A program made the translations under genes and the position numbers. A stretch of 64,000 nucleotides of DNA from Halobiforma lacisalsi AJ5 (GTDB lineage Archaea; Halobacteriota; Halobacteria; Halobacteriales; Natrialbaceae), in the NCBI RefSeq assembly GCF_000226975.2, contig NZ_CP019285.1:868001-932000 (forward strand), given 5' to 3'. The notes beneath the pieces were generated by a model. That model was not told the origin of the DNA and did not search any database. It saw only the letters and a program-made list of their open reading frames with translations. Below, in pieces: positions 38,005-46,048 of the stretch; the stretch's first letter is position 1, and every line of letters begins with the position of its first letter.

Positions 38005-38022
38005 GTTAGAGTGCACTCTAAC
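38005..38022. promoter_or_regulatory. 18-bp perfect palindrome upstream of argG, likely operator
   Basis: GTTAGAGTGCACTCTAAC is fully self-complementary and centred about 72 bases upstream of the argG ATG, 40 bases upstream of its TATA-like box. This position suits an archaeal regulator that controls arginine synthesis. A half-site (CTAACAG, 34955-34961) occurs just upstream of the lysW TATA box, hinting at common control, but one half-site can occur by chance. The rest of 37942-38268 holds no supported gene; a 30-codon minus-strand frame at 38092-38182 was judged doubtful. Confidence 0.5.
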
Positions 38023-38268
38023 CGTGAAAACCAGGGTTTTCGGGAAATCGAAGCGGCCGGGGGACAGGGGTGATAGTATAGTACGGGCTCAAAGGCCCGG
38101 TCGCGGTCGCCGCTGTCGCCGCTGGGCGACGGACCCGTCGGTACGGAAAAGGGTGAGCGCGGACCCGACGGATCGGCTCATTACTGGACGAGTATCGCTC
38201 CCACGTATTAAAACCTGTCTGCGCCGCAAATGTTACGACCGGCGGGAGATCCAGCGCGACGGGACTCG

Positions 38269-39501
38269 CTACGCGTCCTCGCGCCCGCTACCCGTGTCGT
38301 CGACGTCGCCGGATTCGCCGCCCTCGTCGGGAAGGGCAAGGACGTTCTCCCGGCCGATGCGGAAGACCTCGATGTCGCCGTCTTCCCGCAGTCCGCCGAC
38401 CACCTGGCTCGTCTTGGCCTCGGTCCAGTCCAGTTCCGAGACGACGTCCTGCTGTTTGATCCGGCCGCCGCGTTGCTCGAGCAGTCGGAGCACGCGTTCC
38501 TCGTTGCTCAGCAGTTCCGGGGGCGGTCCCTCGGCAGGCTCGTTCCGACCGGCTCCGGCGTCGGTTCCGCTCCCGCCCGCTCCGGAATCGGCGTCGCCGG
38601 CACCGTTCGCGTTCGCCTCGCGCCCCGTCTCCACGTTCGGGGCCAGGATCTCCTGGTGGCGAATCCACCAGCCGGCCGCGGCGACGGTCGCCAGGAGCGC
38701 GAGCACGGCGACGACGATCGGCCACGGGTCGTCCGGCCCCGCGTCAGGTTCGTCTTCCTGGCCGGTCGCGCCGCCGTTCTCGAGGATTTCGACGTACGGC
38801 TCGTCGTCGGCGAACTCCGTGTCGTCCCCGTTCCAGAAGACCGAGTTGTCGGGGCGGTCGTCGGGCGTCGGCTCGACCTCCCCGATGACGTACCCGTCGG
38901 GCGGGAACAGGCGCATCGTCGTGTCGTCCGACAGCGTGAACCCGGCCAGCGCGTCGCCCGCGTCGATCCGGTTCAGTTCGACGTAGGCGAACGAATGCCA
39001 CTCGAAGGTGAACTCGACGTGGCCGATCTCCTGTGGTGCGGTGGTCCTGTCAGTGGCGACCGACACGTTACCGATCTCCATCTGGTCCCGGCCGGTCGCG
39101 TTCCTGGCTTCCTCGAGCGTCTCGTTCCAGCCGCTCGCCTCCTGCTGGGCGTACATCTCGGGGTGTTCCTCGACGTCGTCCCGGAGGGCGGTCCAGTTCG
39201 ACTCCGAGCCGTTTTCGAACCGGTAGTCGACGACGAACGTCGCCGACCCGTTTTCGTGGATGTAGACCTCGATGTGGACCTTGTCGGGATCGTCGAGCTG
39301 GTCGATCTCTGCCGGCTCTTCCTGCTGTGCCGCCTGTGCGACCGCGGGAGCGACACTGGCACCGGATTCACGGTCGCCGTCGACCTGGCTACCGACCTCG
39401 CCGACACCATCGACCGCGGCCGCCGTGAACGGAACGAACGCCACCGAGCACCCGACCACCACGAACACACAGAGCAGGGCCCACAGCCCCCTCACGTCCA
39501 T
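38269..39501 (-). CDS. Membrane-anchored winged-helix protein
   Basis: 410 residues from ATG 39501. Signal-like hydrophobic N-terminus (residues 5-30), an extracellular domain of about 200 residues with beta strands (KVHIEVYIHENGSATFVVDY), one transmembrane helix (PIVVAVLALLATVAAAGWWI, 261-280), a Gly/Ala/Asp linker, and a cytoplasmic winged helix (LLSNEERVLRLLEQRGGRIK, then DVVSELDWTEAKTSQVVGGL). The layout is that of a one-protein sensor-regulator in which an outside signal could act on DNA or partners. Known in haloarchaea as a recurring architecture of unknown function. Confidence 0.8.
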   Translation of the reverse strand: MDVRGLWALLCVFVVVGCSVAFVPFTAAAVDGVGEVGSQVDGDRESGASVAPAVAQAAQQEEPAEIDQLDDPDKVHIEVYIHENGSATFVVDYRFENGSESNWTALRDDVEEHPEMYAQQEASGWNETLEEARNATGRDQMEIGNVSVATDRTTAPQEIGHVEFTFEWHSFAYVELNRIDAGDALAGFTLSDDTTMRLFPPDGYVIGEVEPTPDDRPDNSVFWNGDDTEFADDEPYVEILENGGATGQEDEPDAGPDDPWPIVVAVLALLATVAAAGWWIRHQEILAPNVETGREANANGAGDADSGAGGSGTDAGAGRNEPAEGPPPELLSNEERVLRLLEQRGGRIKQQDVVSELDWTEAKTSQVVGGLREDGDIEVFRIGRENVLALPDEGGESGDVDDTGSGREDA

Positions 39502-39607
39502 TGTATCACAATGCCGGCGCTGGCTAAATAGGTCTTTCCGACTCCGAACCCGGTTCTGGGCTCCCGCTGCGGAGCGTTTTTCACGGCTGCTTACCAATCC
39601 CCGGCCG

Positions 39608-39796
39608 ATGCCTTCCCGTCCCCGTGGTACGCTCGCGGTCGAAACCCTGCTGAAGGTCGTCCTCGCGCTGGTCGCCGTCCTGCTCGCGCTCCGGATCGTC
39701 GGAATCGTCGTCGGCTGGCTCGTACGAACGCTGCTGCTAGTCCTGGTAGTCGCGGTCGCGGTTCTGGTCGCGCTCCGATTGCTCGACCGGCTGTGA
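39608..39796 (+). CDS. Small two-helix membrane protein (62 aa)
   Basis: 62 residues: basic N-terminus (MPSRPRGTLAVETLLK), one long or two short hydrophobic segments (VVLALVAVLLALRIVGIVVG and LLLVLVVAVAVLVAL), ending LLDRL. Typical of small conserved haloarchaeal membrane proteins. Longer frames extending upstream overlap the divergent gene and are not used. A TTACC-containing box about 20 bases upstream is weak. Function unknown. Confidence 0.6.
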   Translation: MPSRPRGTLAVETLLKVVLALVAVLLALRIVGIVVGWLVRTLLLVLVVAVAVLVALRLLDRL

Positions 39797-39892
39797 GAGC
39801 TCCCCACGATTGCGGCTCCTCGTCCCGACCGGAGGGAGAACCCTCGAGAACGTCACACTGATACCTCCCGCCGTCCACCCTCCGAACACCAC

Positions 39893-40393
39893 GTGTACAG
39901 CGTCAACGTTCCCGTCCCCGGCCGCGTCCGGACCCTCGCAAACGAGCTCTATCCGGAGCTCGTCGAATTCGACGACGTCCGGGAGACCCACTCGTGTCTA
40001 CTCAAGCGCCTCGGCGACGCCGACCACGTCGCCCAGCTCCAGCACCGTACCCATCGCGCGCTCGAGGGCGTGTCCGCGGTCGAGGCCCGGATCACGGGCA
40101 TCGACTACTTCGAGAACCCGCCGCTGGGGTCAGCTCCAGTCATCTACCTGGCCGTCGAGAGCCCCGGTCTCGAGTCGATCCACGCCGACCTCACCGACGC
40201 GTTCGACGCGGTCGAAGGCCTCGAGGGGGCCGACTACGTCCCCCACGTCACGCTCGCCCGCGGCGGAGACGCCACCGCCGCAGCCAGGCTGGCCGACCGC
40301 GAGATCGAACCCGTCTCGTGGACGGTCTCGGAACTCGAGTTCTGGGACGGCCTCGAGAAGCTGTCCGTGAGCCGGGTCTCGTTGTCGGCCTGA
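39893..40393 (+). CDS. 2'-5' RNA ligase / phosphodiesterase-like protein
   Basis: 166 residues of the 2H phosphoesterase superfamily. The second signature PHVTLARGG (HxT) is clear in the C-terminal half; the first (RETHSCLLKRLG) is present as a His but not a canonical HxT, so catalysis may be altered. Members act on 2',3'-cyclic phosphates or join RNA ends. The start is GTG 39893 (VYSVNVPVPGRV), since no ATG lies near it. Substrate unknown. Confidence 0.75.
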   Translation: MYSVNVPVPGRVRTLANELYPELVEFDDVRETHSCLLKRLGDADHVAQLQHRTHRALEGVSAVEARITGIDYFENPPLGSAPVIYLAVESPGLESIHADLTDAFDAVEGLEGADYVPHVTLARGGDATAAARLADREIEPVSWTVSELEFWDGLEKLSVSRVSLSA

Positions 40394-40474
40394 GGTCGAG
40401 CCCGGACCACCTGTCGTCGGTGGACACGTGAAACGGCCGGAAGTATATTCTGACTGTACTAATCAGGGTACCGT

Positions 40475-40822
40475 ATGCACAGACGAACATTCGTATCGCT
40501 CGCGGCAGTCGTTCCGTTCGCGGGCTGTACCGGACTGCTGGGCGGCGGTGGCGTCGATACGACCCTCGAGGACGACCAACGGACGGAGTTCGACGTCAGC
40601 GACGGTGCCGAACTGACCGTGACGGTCGACGTACAGGAGGTCTTCCAGCCGGATACGGACATCGAGCGCGAGGGCGTGTCGTTCCGGCTCGACCACCTCG
40701 AGAACGGCGTCGTCGACACCCGCATCGTCGAGGACTCCGAGACGTTCGACCTCGAGATCGAGGACGGGGGGACCCACGCGGTGATGATCACGGGCGGTAT
40801 CGCCAACGTGACGATCGAGTAA
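40475..40822 (+). CDS. Small Tat lipoprotein
   Basis: 115 residues. MHRRTFVSLAAVVPFAGCTG combines a short twin-arginine motif with a lipobox (FAGC, Cys18). The mature protein is an acidic beta-rich domain (GAELTVTVDVQEVFQPDTDI, FRLDHLENGVVDTRIVED). A TATATT box about 30 bases before ATG supports a leaderless start. It is anchored on the outer face of the membrane. Role unknown. Confidence 0.7.
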   Translation: MHRRTFVSLAAVVPFAGCTGLLGGGGVDTTLEDDQRTEFDVSDGAELTVTVDVQEVFQPDTDIEREGVSFRLDHLENGVVDTRIVEDSETFDLEIEDGGTHAVMITGGIANVTIE

Positions 40823-40838
40823 CTCGGCGCTTCGGTCG

Positions 40839-43073
40839 CTACGGTGCGGGCGGTTCGCCGTCATAGGCGTCGTGATCGCCGAAGAAGTTGAGCATCGAGA
40901 ACTTGAGTTTCTCGGGGTCGATGTCGATCAGTTCCTCGCGCTCCTCGTGGGGGAAGGTACCGTTGACGCTGTAGCGCTTGAGGTCCGACTTCGCCCGCCT
41001 GGAGTAGCGCCGGTCGAGCAACGCACGAACCCCGACGTCCTCGGGTGAGCGGATCACGCGGCCGAGCGCCTGCCTGGTCTTTCTGACCGTCGGGATCTCG
41101 ACGGCGTAACGCCAGCCCGTGTCGGTCCCTTCGAACGCGGCGTCGTAGGCCTCCTGGACCGCCTCCGCGCGGTCGTCGAGGTGCGGGTACGGGACGCCGA
41201 CCACGAGGACGGTGCGGGCGTCGTCGCCGTCGAAACTGACGCCCTCGGCGAGGGTGCCCCACAACGAGGTGCAAAGCACCGCGTCGTCGTCCGCGACGAA
41301 CTCCTGGCGGAGGTCCTCGACGGCGACGCCCGGTTCGTCGGTGTAGACGGTCCCCTCGCCGCCGAGTCGTCGCTCGAGGCGGTCGGCGTACCGGCCCGCC
41401 TCGCTGTAGTTGGGGAAGAACGCGAGCGTGTTTCCGGGGGTCATCCGGACGGCGTCGTGGATGGCGTCGGCCACCGCCTCCTGGACGGCGGGGTCGTCGC
41501 GGTCGGAGGAGAAAAGCGGCGGCGTCTCGACGGCGTAGGTGCGGCGGTTCTCCTCGGGGAACTGCAGACCGTAGGCCATCGTGACGGCCTCCTCGAGGCC
41601 GAGCACGTTCTCCGTGACCTCGAACGGCTGGAGCGTGGCGCTCATCAGCACGGTCGCGTGGACCTCCTCGAACAGCCGGCCGGTGACCTGTCGCGGGAGA
41701 CAGGAGTAAATCTCGGCGCGGCCATAGATCTCGTCGGTACCGGCGTCGCGGGTGACCGAGACGACGGGGTACAGCCCCTCAGCACTGCCCTCGTTCATCC
41801 ACGCGCTGACGAAGCCCGCGGCCTGCAGCGTCTGACACTCCGTGCGCGTGGCGGTCTCGCCCTCGCGGTAGGCCTCCTCGTACTCCTCGTCCAGGTCCTG
41901 ACCCAGTTTCATCGCGGCCTCGAGGTCGTCCCCGATCCCCCGTCCCGAGTAGCGCTGGAGGAACTCGAGGGTCAGGTCGTCCTTGCGGTCCTCGTTGGCG
42001 ATGGGGACGTCCTCCCAGTTCTCGCCGATCCGCTCTCGCGCTCGCGGCCCGCGGCCGCTCGCGTTGTCCGCGCCGCGTTGCGCCGCGCTGTCCCCGAAGC
42101 CGAACGACTCCTCGTAGGTCTCGACGAGCGCGCGGTGGAACGCCGAGAGGACGTTTCTGGCGTCTTCAGCTCGCGGATCGTCCGTCTCCTCGAGTTCGTC
42201 CAGCGCGGACTCGAAGGTGCGCTCCGAACAGGTTCGAGTGGCGTGCTCGCGGGCCGCGTCCTCGACGTTGTGGGCCTCGTCGAAGACGGCGATGACGTCC
42301 TCCGGGTCGCGGCCGAGCCAGCGGAAGAACTGTTCCCGGATCGTGGAATCGAGCAGGTGGTGGTAGTTACAGACGACCAGGTCGACGCCCTCGATGCCCT
42401 CCTTGAGGAGTTCGTACCCACAGAGGTGCTGCCCTTCGGCGTACTCGTAGATCTCTTCCGGCCGGCGGACGTCGTCGAACAGCCACGCGAAGAAGTCGTC
42501 CGTGTTCCCGGTGAGGTTGTTCCGGTAGTACTCACAGACGTTCTGCTCCTCTAAATCGTCGAGTCGCTCCTCGATGGACTCGAGTTCGTCCATCACTGCC
42601 GAACGTGCGTCGGCCGCCGAGCCGTCGCCGCCCTCCGACTGGCTCTCGGCCAGCAGTTCGCGCTGGCGGCGCTCGAGTTGCTCGCGGTCCCGCTCGGCGT
42701 CGACGAGCGCCCGGGTGTTGTCCCGCAGGGCCTGACACTCCTCGTAGCCGACGTCGATGTGACACATCGACCCCTTCCCCTTGAAGACGATCGCCCGGAT
42801 GTCCTCCTCGCGGGTGATCGCGCGGGCTTCGGCGACGAACTGGCGCATCTGCTGGTGGACGTCCGTCGTGATGACGACCGTCTTGTCCTCCTCGCGGGCG
42901 ACCTCGAGGGCGGGGACGAGCGACGAGAGCGTCTTCCCGGTCCCGCAGGCCCCCTCGAAGAGCACGTCCTGGCCGCGCGAGAGCGCGTTGTAGATGCGGT
43001 CCATCGCCTCGCGCTGGTTCTCGTAGGGCTGGTCGTACGGGAAAAAGCGCATGTACCCGGCTGTCTCGGACAC
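40839..43073 (-). CDS. XPD/Rad3-type DNA helicase with Fe-S cluster
   Basis: 5'-3' superfamily 2 helicase of the XPD/DinG group. 744 residues: Walker A GACGTGKT (41-48), four cysteines expected to bind a 4Fe-4S cluster (Cys104, Cys113, Cys180, Cys218), DEAH box (265-268), and C-terminal motifs LGRVIRSPEDVG and YSRRAKSDLKRY. Unwinds DNA in repair or removes obstacles; archaeal XPDs act without a TFIIH complex. An insert between Cys113 and Cys180 is acidic and coiled-coil-like. A glycine- and serine-rich piece (SQSEGGDGSAADARSA) lies in this insert. Confidence 0.93.
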   Translation of the reverse strand: MSETAGYMRFFPYDQPYENQREAMDRIYNALSRGQDVLFEGACGTGKTLSSLVPALEVAREEDKTVVITTDVHQQMRQFVAEARAITREEDIRAIVFKGKGSMCHIDVGYEECQALRDNTRALVDAERDREQLERRQRELLAESQSEGGDGSAADARSAVMDELESIEERLDDLEEQNVCEYYRNNLTGNTDDFFAWLFDDVRRPEEIYEYAEGQHLCGYELLKEGIEGVDLVVCNYHHLLDSTIREQFFRWLGRDPEDVIAVFDEAHNVEDAAREHATRTCSERTFESALDELEETDDPRAEDARNVLSAFHRALVETYEESFGFGDSAAQRGADNASGRGPRARERIGENWEDVPIANEDRKDDLTLEFLQRYSGRGIGDDLEAAMKLGQDLDEEYEEAYREGETATRTECQTLQAAGFVSAWMNEGSAEGLYPVVSVTRDAGTDEIYGRAEIYSCLPRQVTGRLFEEVHATVLMSATLQPFEVTENVLGLEEAVTMAYGLQFPEENRRTYAVETPPLFSSDRDDPAVQEAVADAIHDAVRMTPGNTLAFFPNYSEAGRYADRLERRLGGEGTVYTDEPGVAVEDLRQEFVADDDAVLCTSLWGTLAEGVSFDGDDARTVLVVGVPYPHLDDRAEAVQEAYDAAFEGTDTGWRYAVEIPTVRKTRQALGRVIRSPEDVGVRALLDRRYSRRAKSDLKRYSVNGTFPHEEREELIDIDPEKLKFSMLNFFGDHDAYDGEPPAP

Positions 43074-43198
43074 GATGAATGATAGGTCGCGCCGTCGCTA
43101 AAAGCGTTCGTCTCGCAGCGTTCGCTACTTAAACCGCCTCGGACAGGCCGGCCATCGCGGGGCGTAGAGCCATCCGTTTCGAACGCGTCCGCCCGACC

Positions 43199-43612
43199 AT
43201 GCCCATTCCGGGATACGATTCCGGTAGCGTCGCGGAAGTCCGGCTCGAGTCCGTCGGCGCACGGGTCGCCGTCGTCGCGGGCGTCGTCCCCGACGAGTTC
43301 GGGCTCGAGCGGAGCGCGAGCGAGCCGCCGGTCGACGCCCTGGGGGAGCCGGTCGACGTCGTCGGCCTCGAGGACCTGAAGGCCGTCGAAGCCGTTCGCA
43401 TCGCGCTCGTCTACGACCCCTCGCGGCTCCCGCCGGGGGCGAGCCCGACGGACGTCGCGGTCGCCGTCCGGACCGACGAAGGGTGGGAACCGCTCGAGTC
43501 GACGGTCGACCTCGAGGAGACGACGGTGACGGCCGTCCTGAACGACCTGCCGCCGGGCGGAACGCTCGTCGCGGGATACGACGACCGAGAGACCGAGGGG
43601 CCGCCGGCCTGA
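43199..43612 (+). CDS. Hypothetical protein with PGF-pre-PGF-like fold
   Basis: 137 residues without a signal peptide. The second half (AVRIALVYDPSRLPPGASP, then VAVAVRTDEGWEPLESTVDL and TTVTAVLNDLPPGGTLVAGY) resembles the Ig-like domain found in many archaeal surface proteins, where a similar sequence precedes the PGF anchor; no anchor is present here. Its TGA stop touches the second copy of the 82-bp repeat. Function unknown. Confidence 0.6.
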   Translation: MPIPGYDSGSVAEVRLESVGARVAVVAGVVPDEFGLERSASEPPVDALGEPVDVVGLEDLKAVEAVRIALVYDPSRLPPGASPTDVAVAVRTDEGWEPLESTVDLEETTVTAVLNDLPPGGTLVAGYDDRETEGPPA

Positions 43613-43693
43613 TACGGATCCCTGTCCCGATGGACCGGCACAACCGCCGCCCGGGTCGCGGGTGCGCCGGAACTGGCGGACAGTAAACCGTAT
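43612..43693. repeat. 82-bp dispersed element with inverted ends, copy 2
   Basis: Begins ATACGG on the last base of the preceding gene's stop codon and ends CCGTAT. It aligns gap-free with 248-329 over its whole length (69 of 82 positions identical). Conservation of both length and placement suggests a common origin or function, rather than chance. The opposite-strand reading contains CGGTTTAC, a sequence seen at the end of both copies. Confidence 0.7.
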
Positions 43694-43757
43694 GCGGCCC
43701 GTCGTCGCGGAGAGAGAAACGAAAAGAGACGTCCCGGTCGCGACCCAACTTGCGCCC

Positions 43758-44285
43758 ATGATCGCTATCTTTTCGGACACGCACAGCGCCGACGGCCACG
43801 CGCTCGAGGGCGAGGCACTGACGGCGGCCCGCGAGGCAGACGTCGTCGTCCACGCCGGTGACTTCACGACCACGAGCGCGCTCGAGGCGTTCCAGGCGGA
43901 GTGCGACCGCCTGTTCGCGGTCCACGGCAACGCCGACGGCGCGGCAGTCCGGGACCGGTTGCCGTCGGCCCGGGTCCTCGAGGAGGCGGGCGTCAGGGTC
44001 GCCGTCACCCACCGCCGCGACGGCGGCGAGACCGGACTGGCGATGTTCGGCCGCTCGCGGGGTGCCGACGTGGTCGTTTCCGGGCATACCCACCGGCCGA
44101 CGGTCGTCGAGACCCCCGACTGCCTGCTGCTCAACCCGGGCAGCCACGCCGACCCGCGGGGGAACCGGCAGGGCTTCGCCGTCCTCGAGGAAAGCGAGGA
44201 CGGCGATTCGGACGTCCTCGAGGGCGAGATCCGCGAACCGGACGGGACGCTCCTCGAGTCGTTCACCGTCGAGGGAAGCGAGTAG
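43758..44285 (+). CDS. Metallophosphoesterase, YfcE/MJ0936 family
   Basis: 175 residues from ATG 43758. The dinuclear metal site is complete: FSDTHSADG, VVHAGDFTTT, VHGNADG and VVSGHTHRPTV, with a further His in AVTHRRDG. Small proteins of this family hydrolyse phosphodiesters such as cyclic nucleotides or synthetic substrates; the natural one is unknown. The frame extends upstream but contains only repeat sequence. The C-terminus is acidic, as in other halophilic members. Confidence 0.88.
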   Translation: MIAIFSDTHSADGHALEGEALTAAREADVVVHAGDFTTTSALEAFQAECDRLFAVHGNADGAAVRDRLPSARVLEEAGVRVAVTHRRDGGETGLAMFGRSRGADVVVSGHTHRPTVVETPDCLLLNPGSHADPRGNRQGFAVLEESEDGDSDVLEGEIREPDGTLLESFTVEGSE

Positions 44286-44299
44286 CGCGTCGTTGGGCG

Positions 44300-44600
44300 G
44301 GAACGTCGGGAGCGGAACGGAATGGAATGGAATGGTACGGGCACAGGTACGAGCGATACGACGTGGCCGCGGGCCTGCGGGGCCTGTGGAGGACGCGGCG
44401 TCAACGGGGAGTCGGGGAAGCGTCAGCGGGACGTCAGCGGGTGTCGGCGAAGTGGGGGAGGAGCCGCCGCCCGCCAGCGGGGCGGGCAGGAGCGGGCGGC
44501 GGCGACCGTTCGGACAGGGGGTGACCGTCCCTCGATTCGAGCGGGACGGAAGGTCCCACAGCCCGGCCCGGGCCGGAGCCGAGCGCGGGACGCAGTAGCA
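44300..44600 (-). ncRNA. Candidate structured GC-rich RNA
   Basis: The 490-base gap 44286-44776 has no supported gene until 44777, but it contains two perfect hairpins: a 12-bp stem GCCGCCGCCCGC/GCGGGCGGCGGC (44463-44474 with 44492-44503) and a nested stem CCGTCCC/GGGACGG (44525-44549) with an inner CTCGA/TCGAG. A TATA-like CTATAATG on the minus strand (about 44616-44623) would start a transcript near 44593 running through both. It lacks the sequence signatures of RNase P RNA and SRP RNA. Strand and ends are guesses; a triple GGAAT repeat lies at 44319-44333. Confidence 0.3.
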
Positions 44601-44776
44601 CCTACACAGGATGCGACATTATAGGCGGCGCAAGGTGAAAAACGGATTTTAGCTAGCCGTCCGTCCTCCCCTTCGACGCCGATACGAGGCTGGAGACGCG
44701 GTGACGCGTCCGATACCGGGCGAGCGGCCACCACGCGTCGAAACGATTTTCCACCGCGGCGCTGTACCCACCGGGT

Positions 44777-44908
44777 ATGCTGGATTTCATCCCCGACGAT
44801 CCCGTCATCATCGCGATCGTGTTGATCCTCCTGTCGTTGATCTTCTTCTCGTACCTGCTGTTGCGCCGGACCGTCCTCGAGTTCCGGGACGGGATGCGGG
44901 GCCGTTGA
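44777..44908 (+). CDS. 43-residue single-pass membrane protein
   Basis: MLDFIPDDPVIIAIVLILLS followed by LIFFSYLLLRRTVLEFRDGM and RGR: a short acidic start, one transmembrane helix, and a basic end. The pattern (proline-acidic start, LLRR after the helix, FRDGM near the end) is that of a small membrane protein conserved in haloarchaea. The stop is 10 bases from the convergent threonine aldolase gene. Function unknown. Confidence 0.7.
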   Translation: MLDFIPDDPVIIAIVLILLSLIFFSYLLLRRTVLEFRDGMRGR

Positions 44909-44917
44909 GACAGGCGG

Positions 44918-45931
44918 TCAGAACGCCGCTTCGATCCGCTCGAGCGCCGTCTCGACGTCCTCGCGCGAGACGTCCCGGTGCGTACAGAACCGAACCGTCG
45001 ACGGGCCGAACTGCGTCGCCAGCACGTCCTCCTCCTCCAGGCGTTCGATGACTGCCTCCGTCTCGAGGCCAGTCCCGGAGACGTCCGCGAGGACGATGTT
45101 CGTCTCGGGGGGTTGCACGTCGAACCCGTCGATGCCGTCCAGTTCCTCGGCGAGCAACTCGGCGTGCTCGTGGTCGCGCTCAAGGTCCTCGACGTTCTCG
45201 AGGGCCTCGAGGCCGGGCGCGGCGATGATCCCGGCCTGGCGGAGCCCGCCGCCGAACAGTTTGCGGACGCGACGCGCCTCCTCGACGAACGCCTCGCTGC
45301 CGGCGAGCATCGAGCCGATGGGCGCGCCGAGCCCCTTCGAGAGGCAGAACATGACCGAGTCGACCGGCTCCGTGATCTCGGTGACGGGGACGTCGAGCGC
45401 AGTCGCGGCGTTGAACACCCGCGCGCCGTCGAGGTGGACGGGCACGTCGTGTTCGCGGGCGGGCTCGGCCGCCGCGGCGATCCTCTCGGGATCGATCGCG
45501 AGGCCGCCCCGGGCGTTGTGCGTGTTCTCGAGCCAGAGGAGGCCCGTTCCCGGTCGGTGGAGGCTCTCCTCGACGAGGCCGTCGGCGACCTGGCTCGGCG
45601 ACGGAACCCCCCGCTCGGCGTCGACCATCCGCACCTGCAGGTTCGAGTGGTCGGCCGCGCCGCCGAGTTCGTATTTCACGACGTGGCTCTTCCTGTCGGC
45701 CAGCAGTTCCTGGCCGCGCTCGGTGTGCACTCGGGCCGCGATCTGGTTGCCCATCGTCCCGCTTGGCACGTAGAGGGCGGCCTCGGTCCCCACGCGGTCG
45801 GCCGCGCGGCGCTCGAGTTCGGCGACGGTCGGGTCCTCGCGGTAGACGTCGTCGCCGACGTCGGCCGCGTGTGCGGCGTCGCGCATGCGGTCGTCGGGTT
45901 TCGTAACGGTATCGGACCGGAGGTCGATCAT
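44918..45931 (-). CDS. Low-specificity L-threonine aldolase
   Basis: PLP enzyme of the beta-eliminating lyase group that splits threonine or allo-threonine into glycine and acetaldehyde. 337 residues: MIDLRSDTVTKPDDRMRDAA at the start, YVPSGTMGNQIA, LWLENTHNARGG, VHLDGARVFNAA and the PLP lysine Lys199 in FCLSKGLGAPIGS. All key segments match LtaE. It may supply glycine or salvage threonine. Confidence 0.93.
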   Translation of the reverse strand: MIDLRSDTVTKPDDRMRDAAHAADVGDDVYREDPTVAELERRAADRVGTEAALYVPSGTMGNQIAARVHTERGQELLADRKSHVVKYELGGAADHSNLQVRMVDAERGVPSPSQVADGLVEESLHRPGTGLLWLENTHNARGGLAIDPERIAAAAEPAREHDVPVHLDGARVFNAATALDVPVTEITEPVDSVMFCLSKGLGAPIGSMLAGSEAFVEEARRVRKLFGGGLRQAGIIAAPGLEALENVEDLERDHEHAELLAEELDGIDGFDVQPPETNIVLADVSGTGLETEAVIERLEEEDVLATQFGPSTVRFCTHRDVSREDVETALERIEAAF

Positions 45932-46048
45932 TACGAACGGCTCCTTTCGGGATCGCCCTAACGTTGTCGAAGGCGGTCGTACCTGTCGCCCGGTGACAGT
46001 CGACGAACGTTCCCAAAGCTTACTACTCAGCCCGCCGACACGAACGTC

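Noticed and set aside
38092..38182. Minus-strand 30-codon frame (MSRSVGSALTLFRTDGSVA...) with a TTTTAATA box at the leaderless distance.
   Set aside because: The peptide becomes Arg/Gln repeats that look like translated GC-rich spacer; no recognisable domain.
44300..44600. RNase P RNA or SRP RNA.
   Set aside because: Neither the GAGGAAAGTCC-type core of RNase P nor the GGAAGG/AGCAG loop of SRP RNA is present on either strand.
44423..44734. Minus-strand frame of 103 codons across the structured region.
   Set aside because: Arg/Pro/Ala-rich shadow translation of GC-rich hairpins; no start context.
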